This document shows positions 63,997 to 64,000 of a stretch of DNA of 64,000 nt, piece by piece. Source of the DNA: Ferribacterium limneticum. Lineage in GTDB: Bacteria; Pseudomonadota; Gammaproteobacteria; Burkholderiales; Rhodocyclaceae. The stretch is taken from assembly GCF_020510565.1 (NCBI RefSeq), contig NZ_CP075189.1:1053501-1117500 (forward strand), in the 5' to 3' direction. Both the position numbers and the translations under genes were made by a program. Below the pieces are notes generated by a model that was not told the origin of the DNA, made no database searches, and was given only the letters and a program-made list of their open reading frames with translations. Positions within the stretch are counted from its first letter, which is position 1; each line of letters begins with the position of its first letter.

Positions 63997-64000
63997 GGCG

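Overview
The window looks like a chromosome segment of a GC-rich, respiratory betaproteobacterium of the Rhodocyclales (Dechloromonas/Azonexus type). This is inferred from gene content: a class I PHA synthase, FNR with HemN, many c-type cytochromes, PEP-CTERM proteins, PQQ-dependent alcohol dehydrogenases, a Porin_4-type porin and TonB receptors. Genes are densely packed with many ATGA start/stop overlaps. I saw no rRNA, tRNA, CRISPR array, prophage or insertion sequence.

Layout. 1-6 kb: end of an RNA-processing beta-CASP nuclease, phaC, then an O2/NO-type cluster (MCP-like soluble protein, ODP di-iron protein, hemerythrin, DUF2249, NnrS-like membrane protein, SirB2). 6-8 kb: glpQ and a PEP-CTERM protein. 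8.3-13.3 kb: an AcoR-like sigma-54 activator, divergent from an operon of cytochrome c, solute-binding protein, beta-propeller and cytochrome b561. 13.6-17 kb: LapA-type protein, a halohydrin dehalogenase, a cold-shock/DUF1294 fusion and two uncharacterised genes. 17-19.4 kb: cytochrome c, DUF779 and ExaC-type aldehyde dehydrogenase. 19.8-21.2 kb: ABM-fold protein and a B12-binding protein with the CarH Wx9EH signature. 21.3-28 kb: large Cache/PAS/GAF histidine kinase, double-Cache protein, cytochrome c and a NarL-type two-component pair. 28-31 kb: a calcium-type PQQ alcohol dehydrogenase, pentapeptide protein and cytochrome c. 31-33 kb: hipBA. 33-42 kb: a lanthanide-type PQQ dehydrogenase divergent from a SoxYZ-like carrier, metallohydrolase, TonB, TonB receptor, histidine kinase and response regulator. 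42-51 kb: peptidase, DsbA-like, PEP-CTERM, FKBP, FIST-like pair, TonB receptor, porin and DUF302. 51-60 kb: fnr, hemN, SafE-like, Usp, copA, GGDEF/EAL, copZ, selD. 60-64 kb: bfd, two specialised bacterioferritin subunits, nudC and membrane proteins.

How it works together. The core is periplasmic alcohol oxidation. Two PQQ dehydrogenases differ at the metal-selecting residue (D-F-S versus D-F-D), which predicts a Ca/lanthanide pair. Three near-perfect -24/-12 promoters, plus one weaker one, sit before the accessory cytochrome operon, the lanthanide-type enzyme, the divergent carrier/TonB operon and probably exaC. The AcoR-like activator in the window is the obvious candidate regulator. The lanthanide-type arm carries its own TonB energiser and receptor, suggesting dedicated metal uptake.

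The most unusual signal is a dispersed element of about 40 bp, found 16 times in both orientations. It has a nearly invariant core ACGGTCRACCGGAAA followed by helically spaced A-tracts around TGGCCAAAA. It lies mainly between genes, but also inside copA, tonB and an NnrS-like gene, and it forms the signal peptide of a pentapeptide protein. Intragenic copies are read in only two phases, giving IPTVNRK or FALFxxSTVA peptides. I do not recognise this family.
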